The position numbers and the translations under genes are program-made. Below the pieces are notes generated by a model that worked only from the letters and a program-made list of their open reading frames with translations, ran no database searches and was not told where the DNA came from. 10,203 bases of DNA from Acidobacteriota bacterium (lineage in GTDB: Bacteria > Acidobacteriota > UBA890), in NCBI GenBank assembly GCA_030609765.1, contig JAUWTE010000071.1, positions 1-10,203 of the forward strand, given 5' to 3'. Of this stretch, positions 1 to 6,714 are shown in pieces (the first letter of the stretch is position 1; each line of letters begins with the position of its first letter).

Positions 1-25
1 CGATCGGATGCTGGAGATCGGGTAG
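1..25 (+). CDS. nadA: 3' end of nadA-like gene (quinolinate synthase), partial
   Basis: Only the last seven codons and the TAG stop are inside the window (frame from base 2: DRMLEIG, stop at 23-25). The identification rests on near identity to the end of the recognisable NadA fragment at 4423-4785, which ends DRMLELG and is followed by similar non-coding sequence. Quinolinate synthase (NadA) is a cytoplasmic 4Fe-4S enzyme that condenses iminoaspartate with dihydroxyacetone phosphate for NAD synthesis. Whether this copy is the full functional gene cannot be seen, since everything upstream lies outside the window. Confidence 0.5.
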
Positions 26-74
26 GAGCCCTTGTGGCGCGTTTCCCTCGGCGGGGCGGCGGACCTGGATCCTT
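1..74. repeat. Direct repeat, copy 1 (nadA 3' end and trailing sequence)
   Basis: Bases 1-30 match 4761-4790 at 28 of 30 positions and bases 37-74 match 4813-4850 at 37 of 38. The spacer between the two matching blocks is 6 bp here and 22 bp in the other copy. Similarity fades after 74, although a shared CACGTGA a little further on suggests it may once have extended. How far the repeat reaches upstream of the window is unknown. Confidence 0.8.
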
Positions 75-219
75 TACCCGGAGCGGCCGCACGTGATTGA
101 CCGGTGACACTGACAGCTGACCACACAAGGGCGATAATGACGATTTGTTGAGCGTGAACGTTGTGCAGCGATCCTTCGGATCCCTTTGCGGGGTCAGGGT
201 ATTGTCCGAGCACACCGAT

Positions 220-2463
220 CTACCGCGCTGCCAGTAAGCCCTCAAAGGCGTCGCGCGGGATGTTCCCGGGATGACCCTTCCACACGATCGTCGTCCCCTG
301 GGCGACCACCGCGTGGGGGACGCCCCCTGGATAGAGAACGTCCGGGACATCTTCAGTCACCTTGGCGATCGGAAAGGTCACTCCGTACTCCTGAAGGAAC
401 GCTTGGAATTTCTCCTCCGTGGAGTTGTTGGATATCAGCGTCAATCCGATCATCTCGAGTCCGTTGTCCCGGTAGGCTTCGTAGATCTCCTGTAGCCTTG
501 GCATCTCTTTGGCGGAGTATGGGCACCAAGATTCCAGGGCCACGATCATCGTCAGCGGTCCCGCTTCCGGATTCGACTTCCCCTGCAGCCAGCGATCCAC
601 GCTCATCGCTTCCGGGAGCATCCGGTTCCCGTATAGCCTTCGAGCATCTTCCACCTTACCCTCCGCCAGGAGGATCCCAGCGAGGCTTCGTCGCGTACTG
701 CGGGTCTCCCGGTCATCTTCTCCCGAGATTCGGATCCGGGTCGCATGAACCGTTCGCGCGAGAGCCTCCGCAGCTTCTAGCTCACCTCGACCATGAAGGA
801 TATCGACGAGCAGGCTCATGGTGTCGAGCGTCTCGGGATCCTCCTCCCCGAGAATCTCCCGCCGTCTCTCCAGCACTTCCCTTGTGATCCGTTCCGCTTC
901 CTCGTAGCGACCCTGCTCCTCGAGCATCAGAGCGATCTTCTCTTGCGTCAAGATCGTGGCCGGATCGTTGTTCCCCAGCGTGTTCTTGCGGATCGTCAGA
1001 ACATCCCGGCAAATCGCCTCAGCATCTTGGCTCTTCCCCTGTCTGTGTAAGAGGGAGGCATACGTCTCCATGGCATCCAGAACCTCCGGGTGTTCCGGGC
1101 CATGGGCGCGACGGCGGAGATCGACCGCCATCCGCATGTGGGTTCGTGCGGCCTGCTTGTAGCTCTCGGCCTTCCCTCCCTTTTCATACAGATCGAGGAA
1201 TGTATAGCAGTCGCCGATCGATCTCCGGATCGTCGCCTCGATCTCCGGATCGTCGGGGAACGCTTCCCCTACCCGCTCGCCATACCGGTCCAAGAGGTCA
1301 GCAATCATCACCTCCTCACCAACACATACGGGATTCGCCGACATGACCATGTCGTTCACGAACCCGATCGCATTCAGTGCGCGCTCGGCTTGGCGCTCCG
1401 CCTCGACACGCTGGGACTCGGCGCGCAAGTAGAGTGTTGTGCTGGTCGCGACCCCTAGAACGAGCACGGCGAACACGGCGGCGAGAGAGCTGACAAGCGC
1501 GCGATTTCGCCTCCCGAACACGCTGAGGGTGTAGAAGAACGTGGGTGGACGGGCCGTGATCGGCTGGCGATCCAGGTTGCGGCGGACGTCGGCCGCCAGC
1601 TCGCCCGCCGATTGGTAGCGCCGCTCGCGGTCCTTCTCCATTGCCTTATGGACGATCGTCTCGACATCGCCCGCCAAGCGACGATCGGCACTACCGAGCC
1701 GCGCCGGGGATTCCTCGCGAATCCGGCGCAGAGCCTCCAATGTGGGAATGTCCGCTACGTCATACGGTAGATGACCGACCAGGAGTTCGTAGAGGATGAT
1801 GCCGAGCGAGTAGACATCGGAGCGGATATCGATGTCGTGCGGATCGGCGTCGACCTGTTCCGGACTCATGTATTGGAGGGTGCCTACGAGCTGGCCGACG
1901 TGCGTCTGCTGCGTGGCGAAGGCGAGGTCGGAATCGGTCGCCCGCGCCACGCCGAAATCGATGATCTTCGGCTGGCCATCGGGTCCCACGATGATGTTGT
2001 CGGGCTTGAGATCGCGGTGCACGATCCCTTTCTGGTGGCCGTGCTGCACTGCGTCGCAGATCTGGGCGAAAAGCCGCAGCCGCGCGCGAGAGTCGAAGTT
2101 CTTGGCATCCGCAAAGACAGTGATCGAACTCGCGTTCGGCACATACTCCATGGCGAAGTACGGCACGGGACCCGAGCCGTCGTCGTGCGTGCCCGCCTCG
2201 TAAACCTCGGCAACTCCAGGATGGCGTAGACGACCAAGAAGCTGCACCTCGAACTCGAACCTCCGCAAGGCGGAGCTGGAGGTCACCCCCTTCTTCATGA
2301 CCTTGATCGCTACGGGTCGCCGGGGGTGATCTTGAATCGCCTCGTAAACGGTGCCCATGCCCCCTGAGGCAATGATACGTCGCAGTACGAAGCGGCCGAT
2401 CCGTGCGGGTCCGGGGTGGGAACCTCGATCCTCGGACGGGAGGGTAACTTCATCGTGAGACAT
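220..2463 (-). CDS. Membrane-anchored Ser/Thr protein kinase with TPRs and C-terminal thioredoxin-fold domain
   Basis: This is a 747-residue protein. The start at 2463 is chosen because AGGGAG sits at good spacing before the ATG and the kinase fold begins soon after; the frame stays open up to 2670, but those extra residues look non-coding. Domains in order: a Hanks-type kinase at about 20-300, with glycine loop SGGMGTVY (33-40), VAIK Lys54, HRDLKPDN (149-156, catalytic Asp151), DFG (169-171) and SPEQ (200-203); one transmembrane segment at about 322-346 following basic residues; tetratricopeptide-like repeats at about 430-615; and a TlpA/thioredoxin-like domain at about 635-747 with WCPYS (646-650) and a probable cis-Pro at GVP (714-716). 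The kinase should be cytoplasmic, and with a single membrane pass the TPR and thioredoxin parts would be extracytoplasmic. The second active-site Cys is Ser650, so disulfide exchange by a normal CxxC pair is not possible. Substrates are unknown. It is divergent from the ATPase gene at 3012. Confidence 0.93.
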   Translation of the reverse strand: MSHDEVTLPSEDRGSHPGPARIGRFVLRRIIASGGMGTVYEAIQDHPRRPVAIKVMKKGVTSSSALRRFEFEVQLLGRLRHPGVAEVYEAGTHDDGSGPVPYFAMEYVPNASSITVFADAKNFDSRARLRLFAQICDAVQHGHQKGIVHRDLKPDNIIVGPDGQPKIIDFGVARATDSDLAFATQQTHVGQLVGTLQYMSPEQVDADPHDIDIRSDVYSLGIILYELLVGHLPYDVADIPTLEALRRIREESPARLGSADRRLAGDVETIVHKAMEKDRERRYQSAGELAADVRRNLDRQPITARPPTFFYTLSVFGRRNRALVSSLAAVFAVLVLGVATSTTLYLRAESQRVEAERQAERALNAIGFVNDMVMSANPVCVGEEVMIADLLDRYGERVGEAFPDDPEIEATIRRSIGDCYTFLDLYEKGGKAESYKQAARTHMRMAVDLRRRAHGPEHPEVLDAMETYASLLHRQGKSQDAEAICRDVLTIRKNTLGNNDPATILTQEKIALMLEEQGRYEEAERITREVLERRREILGEEDPETLDTMSLLVDILHGRGELEAAEALARTVHATRIRISGEDDRETRSTRRSLAGILLAEGKVEDARRLYGNRMLPEAMSVDRWLQGKSNPEAGPLTMIVALESWCPYSAKEMPRLQEIYEAYRDNGLEMIGLTLISNNSTEEKFQAFLQEYGVTFPIAKVTEDVPDVLYPGGVPHAVVAQGTTIVWKGHPGNIPRDAFEGLLAAR

Positions 2464-2615
2464 CGGGTATCTCCCTGTAGCCGATTCATTCGCCCCAGTC
2501 GTGATTGACCGGGATTTCCCGGACAACCTCTGTCTGGCTTCCCTGCCGAGTGATTCAACGGCCACTGAGAGGTCGAGGACCGACGAGACTCGACCACCTC
2601 TGTCACGAGACCGAA

Positions 2616-2628
2616 TATAGAACCATTT
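2616..2628 (-). repeat. 13-nt repeat, proximal copy (candidate operator at +1)
   Basis: Minus-strand AAATGGTTCTATA differs from the copy at 2660-2672 (AAATGGTTCTTTA) at one position. Relative to the proposed kinase promoter it covers about +1 to +13. The copies lie 44 bp apart, close to four helical turns, and each is preceded by a GTAC at slightly different spacing. A pair of protein-binding sites is the natural reading; the regulator is unknown. Confidence 0.5.
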
Positions 2629-2634
2629 CAGTGT

Positions 2635-2663
2635 ACTATCCTGGTCCGGAGAGGGCAAGTAAA
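2635..2663 (-). promoter_or_regulatory. Candidate sigma70-type promoter of the kinase gene
   Basis: Read on the minus strand, TTTACT (2663-2658) and GATAGT (2640-2635) are separated by 17 bp; each matches four of six consensus positions. The predicted start near 2628 gives a leader of about 165 nt before the ATG at 2463. The placement is supported by the pair of repeats that bracket it. Confidence 0.45.
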
Positions 2664-2672
2664 GAACCATTT
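2660..2672 (-). repeat. 13-nt repeat, distal copy (candidate operator overlapping -35)
   Basis: Minus-strand AAATGGTTCTTTA is the partner of the copy at 2616-2628. It lies at about -32 to -44 relative to the proposed kinase start, overlapping the -35 element, so the two copies flank the promoter on both sides. Confidence 0.5.
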
Positions 2673-2911
2673 AGGTAGAGTACATCACTTGCAGATGCAG
2701 CCAATGAGGCCCGAACTGATTTGGTTTGAAGGCGTTAGCAGCGCAGGCAGGCTCCAGGAATTGGAGAACGTTCGTAATCCGTCCTGTCCGGGGGGCGGCC
2801 GGGACGGAGTGCGAACTCCCGAGGATTGCCGGGTGGGAGTTGCCTGACCGCAGGGAACTACGGCTTTTTCGCGGACCACGGGGGTGACCGAGCTGTCGTT
2901 TGGACATGAAC

Positions 2912-2925
2912 GTGAGGAATCTCAC
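2912..2925. promoter_or_regulatory. CRP/FNR-type palindrome 1 (GTGA-N6-TCAC)
   Basis: GTGAGGAATCTCAC is a perfect palindrome with five-base arms (GTGAG/CTCAC) and matches the GTGA-N6-TCAC core bound by CRP-type regulators. Its centre, 2918.5, lies exactly 32 bp upstream of the centre of the second such site. Confidence 0.5.
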
Positions 2926-2943
2926 ATTATTCGGCCTAACATC

Positions 2944-2957
2944 GTGATAAGAATCAC
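2944..2957. promoter_or_regulatory. CRP/FNR-type palindrome 2 (GTGA-N6-TCAC)
   Basis: GTGATAAGAATCAC again matches GTGA-N6-TCAC, and one more flanking pair extends the arms to CGTGAT/ATCACG. The centre is 2950.5. If transcription began at the A of the ATPase start codon (3012) this would be position -61.5, the classical class I CRP position. That start is a guess from a weak TTGACC (2977-2982), N17, CATTGT (3000-3005) promoter. Confidence 0.5.
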
Positions 2958-3011
2958 GAATAATGCTCGAAAATACTTGACCACCCACTCCCGTCCAGTC
3001 ATTGTTCCAGC

Positions 3012-4352
3012 ATGAAAAGGGACCTCTATGATCGACTGCTCGCCTGGAAGTCATCGCCGCGCCGCAAACCGCTTCTCCTGCAAGGTGCCCGTCAGTCCGG
3101 TAAGACATTTCTGTTGAATGAGTTCGGGCGAAGCGAGTACGAGAGAGTCGTCTACTGCAACTTCGAGGAGGATCCGGCCCTGGGCCGCCTATTCGATAGC
3201 GATCTGGATCCAGATCGGGTTATGGCCGATCTGGCGACCTACACGGGCCGGGCGATCCGGCCGGAGGTCGATCTCGTCATTCTCGACGAGATCCAAACCT
3301 CCAACGCGGCGCTCGGTTCCCTCAAGTACCTCCAGGAGCATGCTGGCGGGTACCACATCGCGGCGGCGGGATCCCTGCTCGGGATCAAGCTCTCGAGTCC
3401 CGGCTCGTTTCCCGTGGGTAAGGTGAACTTCCTTTACCTCCATCCCATGACATTCCTGGAGTTCCTCGACGCCATGGGAGAGTCCCGGTATCGGGTTCTG
3501 CTCGAGGAAACGACGGATCTCCGTCCGCTGAACGAGGCGTTCCACCGCCGCTTGATCGACCTGCTCCGGATCTACCACTTCATCGGAGGGATGCCCGAGG
3601 CTGTGAAGGTATTCGCCGAGTCTCGAGAGGCGGATGCGGCCCGGGAAGTCCATCACGAGATCATCAAGTCCTATGTCCTCGACTTCGCGAAGCATGCCCC
3701 CACCTCGGACATCCCGAAGCTCACCCTCATCTGGGAGTCGATCCCGAAACATCTTGCCCGGGAGAACAGGAGATTCGTGTTCTCGGCTGTCAAGAAGGGA
3801 GCGCGAGCCCGCGAGTACGAGAACGCCCTGATCTGGCTGGAGGACGCTGGCCTGATCCATCGCGCGCTTGCCGTGGAGACGAGCAGGCATCCGCTTGCAC
3901 ACTATGCGGATCGGAGCTCCTTCAAAGCGTACGCCTTGGATGTCGGGCTCCTTGGAGCAATGGCGAGGGTGCCCGCCCGTCTGATGGCGCAGGGGGAGAG
4001 GCTCTTCAACGAGTATGAAGGCGCGTTCGTAGAGAGCTATGTCGCGCAGCAGCTCACCGCCGTTGATCACCCGTTGTTCTATTGGCGGAGCAAAGGGGGA
4101 AAAGCCGAGTTGGACTTCCTTTGCGAATTGGAGGATCGGATCGTTCCGCTCGAAGTGAAGGCAGGTCTGAATCCCAAGAGCAAGAGCTTGCGATCCTACG
4201 ACCAGCAGTATTCGCCCGACCTCCTCGTGCGGACCAATCTCCTCAATCTCAAGAAGGACGGCAAGATCTGCAACATCCCGCTCTACGCAGTTCCACTCTT
4301 GAAGCAGATCATCTCGGGTCAGGAACCCACAGAAGACGCCTCCTGGAGTTAA
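3012..4352 (+). CDS. AAA+ ATPase of the DUF4143 family
   Basis: This 446-residue protein has the layout of the widespread DUF4143 ATPases. The AAA domain occupies about 15-160 with Walker A GARQSGKT (25-32) and Walker B VILDEIQ (89-95). A winged-helix-like middle follows, and then a C-terminal DUF4143 region at about 210-400. That region carries a PD-(D/E)XK-like pattern: Asp368 in AELDFL, then LEVK with Glu381 and Lys383. The family has no settled function. Links to toxin-antitoxin-like or defence roles are speculation, and the nuclease-like residues may or may not be active. Length is normal for the family. There is no Shine-Dalgarno sequence before the ATG, so the mRNA may be leaderless or the start may be wrong; no better start is visible. 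Two CRP-like palindromes lie upstream. The gene has no plus-strand operon partner; the next item is a nadA fragment. Confidence 0.9.
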   Translation: MKRDLYDRLLAWKSSPRRKPLLLQGARQSGKTFLLNEFGRSEYERVVYCNFEEDPALGRLFDSDLDPDRVMADLATYTGRAIRPEVDLVILDEIQTSNAALGSLKYLQEHAGGYHIAAAGSLLGIKLSSPGSFPVGKVNFLYLHPMTFLEFLDAMGESRYRVLLEETTDLRPLNEAFHRRLIDLLRIYHFIGGMPEAVKVFAESREADAAREVHHEIIKSYVLDFAKHAPTSDIPKLTLIWESIPKHLARENRRFVFSAVKKGARAREYENALIWLEDAGLIHRALAVETSRHPLAHYADRSSFKAYALDVGLLGAMARVPARLMAQGERLFNEYEGAFVESYVAQQLTAVDHPLFYWRSKGGKAELDFLCELEDRIVPLEVKAGLNPKSKSLRSYDQQYSPDLLVRTNLLNLKKDGKICNIPLYAVPLLKQIISGQEPTEDASWS

Positions 4353-4420
4353 CAGAGTCGCCGGCTCACACCGATGAACCCGATGAGATCTTCGGTGTTC
4401 GCTGAGAGGTGGTCCCCATT

Positions 4421-4429
4421 CATTGGACA
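4421..4429. repeat. 9-bp direct repeat CATTGGACA, left copy
   Basis: CATTGGACA occurs here and at 4791-4799, bracketing the truncated nadA fragment. It has the size of a target-site duplication or a recombination scar, but no inverted ends lie beside it, so its origin is open. Confidence 0.45.
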
Positions 4430-4485
4430 GCTTGGCGGCTTGGCTAAGGTGGACGATCTCCCTTTGCCTTCGCGTGGAACTCTGG

Positions 4486-4785
4486 TTGCCCTATGCACCC
4501 TCCGACTTCTCCGGGGGCACGAAGGCAATGATCGCCAAGGTGCGCGAATCTGACGCCCCGCGCTTCCTGCTGCTCACCGAGTGCAGCATGGGCGACAACA
4601 TCCTGGCCGAGAACCCCGACAAGGATCTCCTCCGGCTCTGCAGCCAGCGCTGCCCCCACATGAAGGAGATCACCCTGCCGCAGACGATCGCCTCTCTCCG
4701 AGAGAATCGCTACGTGATCGATGTGCCCGCGGATGTGATCGACCGGGCCCGGAAGGCGGTCGATCGGATGCTGGAGCTCGGGTAG
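4486..4785 (+). pseudogene. nadA: Truncated nadA: C-terminal fragment of quinolinate synthase
   Basis: The frame opens at a TTG at 4423, but recognisable NadA sequence begins only near 4486. About 100 residues remain of a protein that is normally about 330-370. Visible family marks are SDFSGGT, TECSMGDN and CPHMKEIT, which match the alphaproteobacterial-type NadA C-terminus. They include Cys in TECS and CPHM, normally two of the three 4Fe-4S ligands. The N-terminal part with the first cluster cysteine and most substrate contacts is missing, so this cannot be a working enzyme. No promoter or ribosome binding site is evident. The stop codon context and trailing sequence are duplicated at 1-74, so it looks like the displaced or duplicated 3' end of the nadA gene just left of the window. 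Confidence 0.82.
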
Positions 4786-4850
4786 GGGCCCATTGGACAT
4801 AGAGCCGCCCCGGCGCGTTTCCCTCGGCGGGGTGGCGGACCTGGATCCTT
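4761..4850. repeat. Direct repeat, copy 2 (nadA 3' end and trailing sequence)
   Basis: Partner of 1-74. Relative to copy 1 it carries about 16 additional bases between the stop codon and the GC-rich tail, including one CATTGGACA. The tail contains complementary CGCCCCG and CGGGGTG segments that could form a stem, but no T-tract follows. Sequence similarity to copy 1 breaks near 4850, a candidate left boundary for the IS91-type element. Confidence 0.8.
4791..4799. repeat. 9-bp direct repeat CATTGGACA, right copy
   Basis: Identical to 4421-4429. It lies six bases after the nadA fragment stop codon and is absent from the equivalent place in the copy at the left edge of the window. Confidence 0.45.
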
Positions 4851-6714
4851 CTCTGGACGAACTCACGTGACGGGCCGGCCCACCCCTGGCACGCTCGGTG
4901 CTTACGTGCTTCCTTCGGGGGCCGCGGGTTCCTGATGTCCGAGATTCCCAGGATCCAGCCTGAGATTCAGGCCACGACGCCGGGACCATGGCGCGGCCCC
5001 CTGAGGGGGATCGGCTGTGGGTCGCGCGCCGGAGACAACCGCGGGGCTTGCTTGCCCTTCGCGAATCGGGACGACAGGCGACACTCGCGCCGGCGATATC
5101 TCCCTGGGGCCGAGCTCCCCTGCTCCGTGGACCGTCGGCGAAGCGAGACCCATCTACCGCCCCCGCCATCCCGAGCGCACGGGGTTCTATCGGGTCTTCG
5201 AGTGTCATTTCGAGGAGTACGTGGGGACCTACGAGGAGCGCTTCGAACACCGCAGCGGACCACTGAGGCCTGTCGTGACTCGGGTCGTCGAGGCCTATCT
5301 GGATTGTGGTCGGTTCTTCAATGGGTTTGCCCGGATCCGGTGCCCGAGTTGTGGCAGCGAGCATTTACTCGCCTTCTCCTGTCAGACCAGGAACTTCTGT
5401 CCCAGTTGTCAGGCAAAGCGTGCGGCGCTGTTTGCCGAGAAGCTGACCGAAGAGATCGCACGCCCCGTTGTGCATCGCCACCTGGTCTTCACCATCCCGC
5501 GGGCCTTGCGGGGGCTGTTCGCGCGCGAGCGCCGGCTGCTGGGACTGCTGTCGCGCTGCGCGTACGAGGCGGTGCGGCGAGCGTATGGTGCCTATCTCGA
5601 GGACCGGACAGTGGTGCCGGGATTCGTCGCCTCGATCCAGACGTTCGGTTCCTTCGCGGCGAACTTTCACCCCCACATCCACGCCCTTGTGACCCAGGGC
5701 GCGTTCAAGCGGGATGGGGAGTTTCTGCCGGTCGGTCCGGTGAACACGGACGCGATCGAAGAGCTCTTCCGGCGCCTGGTCCTCACGCGGCTGAGCCGGG
5801 CCGAACGGCTGTCGGAGGAGTTTCGGGACAATCTGCTCGGCTGGGTTCACTCCGGGTTCTCTGTCTATGCCGGGCCGCGGATCTACCCGACCGAGCCCGA
5901 GCATCTGGAGCGTTTGGGGCGCTACATCGTACGCGTACCCATGCCGCAGAAGGACGTGCGCCTGACGCCCGAGGGGCAGGTGCGCGTCGCAACGCCACCG
6001 GATCCGAGAACCGGGAAGACGGAGCTGAGGCTCGATCCCCTGGACTGGATCCATGCGGCGGTGCAGCAGATCCCGGCGCCGCGACAACATCTGGCTCGCT
6101 ACTACGGCGCCTATTCGAACCGGAAACGCAAGGCGCTGCGAAGCGCGCAGAAGGACGGAGGCGATCAGGCGGCGTATCGCCGCCCGCGGCCCAGCTGGGC
6201 GCGGCTGCTGCACAAGATCTTCGAGGCTGACCCTCTTCTGTGTCCCCAATGCGGGGCGGAGATGAAGGTGGTCAGTGTGATCACGGAACCCGAGGTGATC
6301 GACAAGATCCTGAAGCACATCGCGCACAGGGGTGGGCGGGACCCCTTCGAGGAGCGTGGGCCTCCGGCGGGAGCTGCCGGGCCGGTGGAGGAAATCGCGT
6401 AGGGAGCATCCTCAAGGCGCGCGACGTCTCCACCAGCTCACCGAGATCGGAATGTGCGGGCCGGTGGCGCGCGTGGCGAGTCGGGTTCAGCCCAGTTCGT
6501 GGGTGGTGGGGGGGAGGTATGCCCGGAGCGCGGCGCCGCCGGGGCGTGCCAGGCCACTTGGCAGGTCGGTGGTCGGCAGTTGACGGGGGCTGGGGCGCCG
6601 AGGTGGAGATGGGAGGCTATCGTGGGTGTACGGGCGTCTCCACTGGGGCTGCGGACGGGTGCCGGGACCGATTTCGAGGATGGGTAGCGAGAGAGATAGG
6701 ATACAATGCCCTAT
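4851..6714 (+). mobile_element. IS91-family rolling-circle insertion element
   Basis: The right end is placed at 6714 because the next four bases are GTTC, one of the tetranucleotides IS91 elements use as target beside their oriIS end. Minus-strand recombinase homology also ends exactly there. The left end is only an estimate, taken from where similarity to the left-edge repeat stops; no terIS was recognised. The 312 bp between the transposase stop and 6714 hold no gene. They carry CGTCTCCAC twice, with a complementary GTGGAGA between them, and would contain oriIS. IS91 elements make no target duplication, so none is expected. Confidence 0.6.
5017..6402 (+). CDS. IS91-family HUH transposase
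   Basis: The 461-residue product has the full IS91/IS801-type layout. An N-terminal zinc-binding domain has CPSC (109-112) and C122...CPSC (128-131). The rolling-circle nuclease domain has HPHIH (218-222), where His220-Ile-His222 is the metal-binding HUH, and the tyrosine motif LGRYIVR (Tyr303). Next comes ARYYGAYSNR (360-369), frequent in the family, and then a late CPQC (409-412). The enzyme nicks one strand at oriIS and is expected to drive rolling-circle transposition. The GTG at 5017 is chosen because GAGGGGGA lies just upstream, and no later ATG precedes the conserved domains. Family similarity only becomes clear at IYRPRHPE (46-53), so the first 45 residues are doubtful. At the usual YxxxY position only the second tyrosine is present, suggesting a single-tyrosine mechanism. 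No frameshift or internal stop is seen. Confidence 0.93.
   Translation: MGRAPETTAGLACPSRIGTTGDTRAGDISLGPSSPAPWTVGEARPIYRPRHPERTGFYRVFECHFEEYVGTYEERFEHRSGPLRPVVTRVVEAYLDCGRFFNGFARIRCPSCGSEHLLAFSCQTRNFCPSCQAKRAALFAEKLTEEIARPVVHRHLVFTIPRALRGLFARERRLLGLLSRCAYEAVRRAYGAYLEDRTVVPGFVASIQTFGSFAANFHPHIHALVTQGAFKRDGEFLPVGPVNTDAIEELFRRLVLTRLSRAERLSEEFRDNLLGWVHSGFSVYAGPRIYPTEPEHLERLGRYIVRVPMPQKDVRLTPEGQVRVATPPDPRTGKTELRLDPLDWIHAAVQQIPAPRQHLARYYGAYSNRKRKALRSAQKDGGDQAAYRRPRPSWARLLHKIFEADPLLCPQCGAEMKVVSVITEPEVIDKILKHIAHRGGRDPFEERGPPAGAAGPVEEIA

Larger units (their letters stand above)
2673..3011. other. Intergenic region between divergent kinase and ATPase genes
   Basis: I see no convincing gene here. Inverted repeats present are CCGTCC/GGACGG (2779-2784 with 2802-2807) and AACTCCC/GGGAGTT (2814-2820 with 2835-2841, 14-nt loop). 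The part nearest the ATPase is visibly more AT-rich than its surroundings and holds the two CRP-like palindromes listed separately. An open minus-strand frame runs through much of it but has no recognisable protein features. Confidence 0.6.

Noticed and set aside
170..198. Small GATCC-TTC-GGATC hairpin downstream of the kinase stop codon as a terminator
   Set aside because: The stem is five base pairs and no T-tract follows on the minus strand.
2671..3108. 145-codon minus-strand open frame in the kinase-ATPase gap
   Set aside because: It overlaps the start of the ATPase and the CRP-like palindromes and has no recognisable features.
3189..4070. 293-codon minus-strand open frame antisense to the ATPase
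   Set aside because: It mirrors the DUF4143 ATPase codons; no domain is recognisable and there is no ribosome binding site.
4444..5364. 306-codon minus-strand open frame across the nadA fragment and transposase start
   Set aside because: It crosses two unrelated genetic units and has low-complexity composition, as expected for high-GC antisense frames.
4935..6230. 431-codon plus-strand open frame overlapping the transposase
   Set aside because: It is arginine-, alanine- and glycine-rich without family features and is an offset reading of the IS91-type transposase, whose own frame carries all the motifs.
5365..6327. 320-codon minus-strand open frame antisense to the transposase
   Set aside because: Composition is typical of a shadow frame and the sense strand encodes a motif-complete protein.
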